Origin: Bacteroidaceae bacterium
Lineage (GTDB): Bacteria > Bacteroidota > Bacteroidia > Bacteroidales > Bacteroidaceae
Length of the DNA stretch: 32,461 nucleotides
Direction: 5' to 3'
NCBI GenBank assembly: GCA_017535725.1
Contig: JAFXTO010000068.1
Location: forward strand, 1 to 32,461
In this document: positions 32,264-32,461 of the stretch, piece after piece
Numbering within the stretch: the stretch's first letter is position 1
Layout: every line of letters begins with the position of its first letter
Position numbers and translations under genes: made by a program
Notes under the pieces: model-generated
Databases searched by the model: none
What the model was told of the DNA's origin: nothing
The model's input: only the letters and a program-made list of their open reading frames with translations

Positions 32264-32461
32264 GGTGTAGTATACTTTATTAAGTAGGTGTTCATAATTA
32301 GTTTTATGTATTTTAGTTTCTATTTGGATGCAGATTTTTCTTTTAGCCGAAGGCGAAGAGGGTCTTTGAGAGGATTGCCCTTGGGCCATCCGTACCCGAT
32401 GAGGGGAGCCATAACTCCTATGGCGACGGAGGTAATAGCGGGCTATGTGAAAGGCTACGGG
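32264..32461. other. End segment without a convincing gene
   Basis: The 198 bases after the lipoprotein stop are AT-rich to about 32330 and then more GC-rich. The only coding hint is a 30-codon minus-strand frame at 32320-32412 (MAPLIGYGWPKGNPLKDPLR...), preceded in frame by two stop codons within about 60 bases. I do not recognise it and cannot call it a gene. Confidence 0.3.

Overview
This window is chromosomal DNA from a member of the Bacteroidetes, most likely a Prevotella-like Bacteroidales. The reasons are: repeated promoter boxes of the Bacteroidetes form TTTG-N19/20-TAnnTTTG (clear before the tracrRNA, murF and acpP); a type II-C CRISPR system with a GTTGTG... repeat of 46 bp; a secreted protease with the short C-terminal tail common in Prevotella; and characteristic household families (GH20 hexosaminidase, the GH3/Ig-like lipoprotein pair, and a very long alpha-2-macroglobulin).

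Left end (1-6320): a complete type II-C CRISPR-Cas locus. Seven identical repeats are visible and the array probably continues beyond base 1. It is followed on the minus strand by cas2, cas1 and a 1386-residue cas9. A tracrRNA gene that I can place base by base (about 6237-6316, plus strand) lies behind cas9 and is divergent from it. Its anti-repeat fixes the crRNA strand as plus, so the array is transcribed toward cas2, with a perfect 14-bp hairpin between the two convergent units.

Middle (6320-20834): a secreted M6-type metalloprotease (plus strand), then a long run of minus-strand genes read from right to left: a flippase-like membrane protein, the aminoacyl-histidine dipeptidase pepD, a giant alpha-2-macroglobulin family protein without a visible thioester motif, surE, lpxB, xseA and ald. 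The last three are packed with a 4-nt overlap or short gaps. This block combines envelope work (lipid A, A2M, flippase) with nucleotide, peptide and amino-acid metabolism.

Right part (20858-32263): rsmA diverges from the flippase gene. A GH20 hexosaminidase diverges from murF-pdxB. Then come acpP, fabF, rnc, a GH3-family adenylate-forming enzyme and an Ig-like-domain lipoprotein, all on the plus strand, tightly spaced and probably largely co-transcribed from the acpP promoter. The last 200 bases hold no convincing gene.

The structures not explained by the genes are mostly repeats: two arrays of a G-rich 9-mer, octamer arrays (one of which forms a 91-bp palindrome between acpP and fabF), and small palindromic inserts translated inside lpxB and surE. 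I see no tRNA, rRNA, transposase or phage genes. Nothing here is clearly an undescribed defence system. The best leads are the precise tracrRNA/crRNA architecture, a possible promoter inside each CRISPR repeat, and the microsatellite-like arrays at gene borders.
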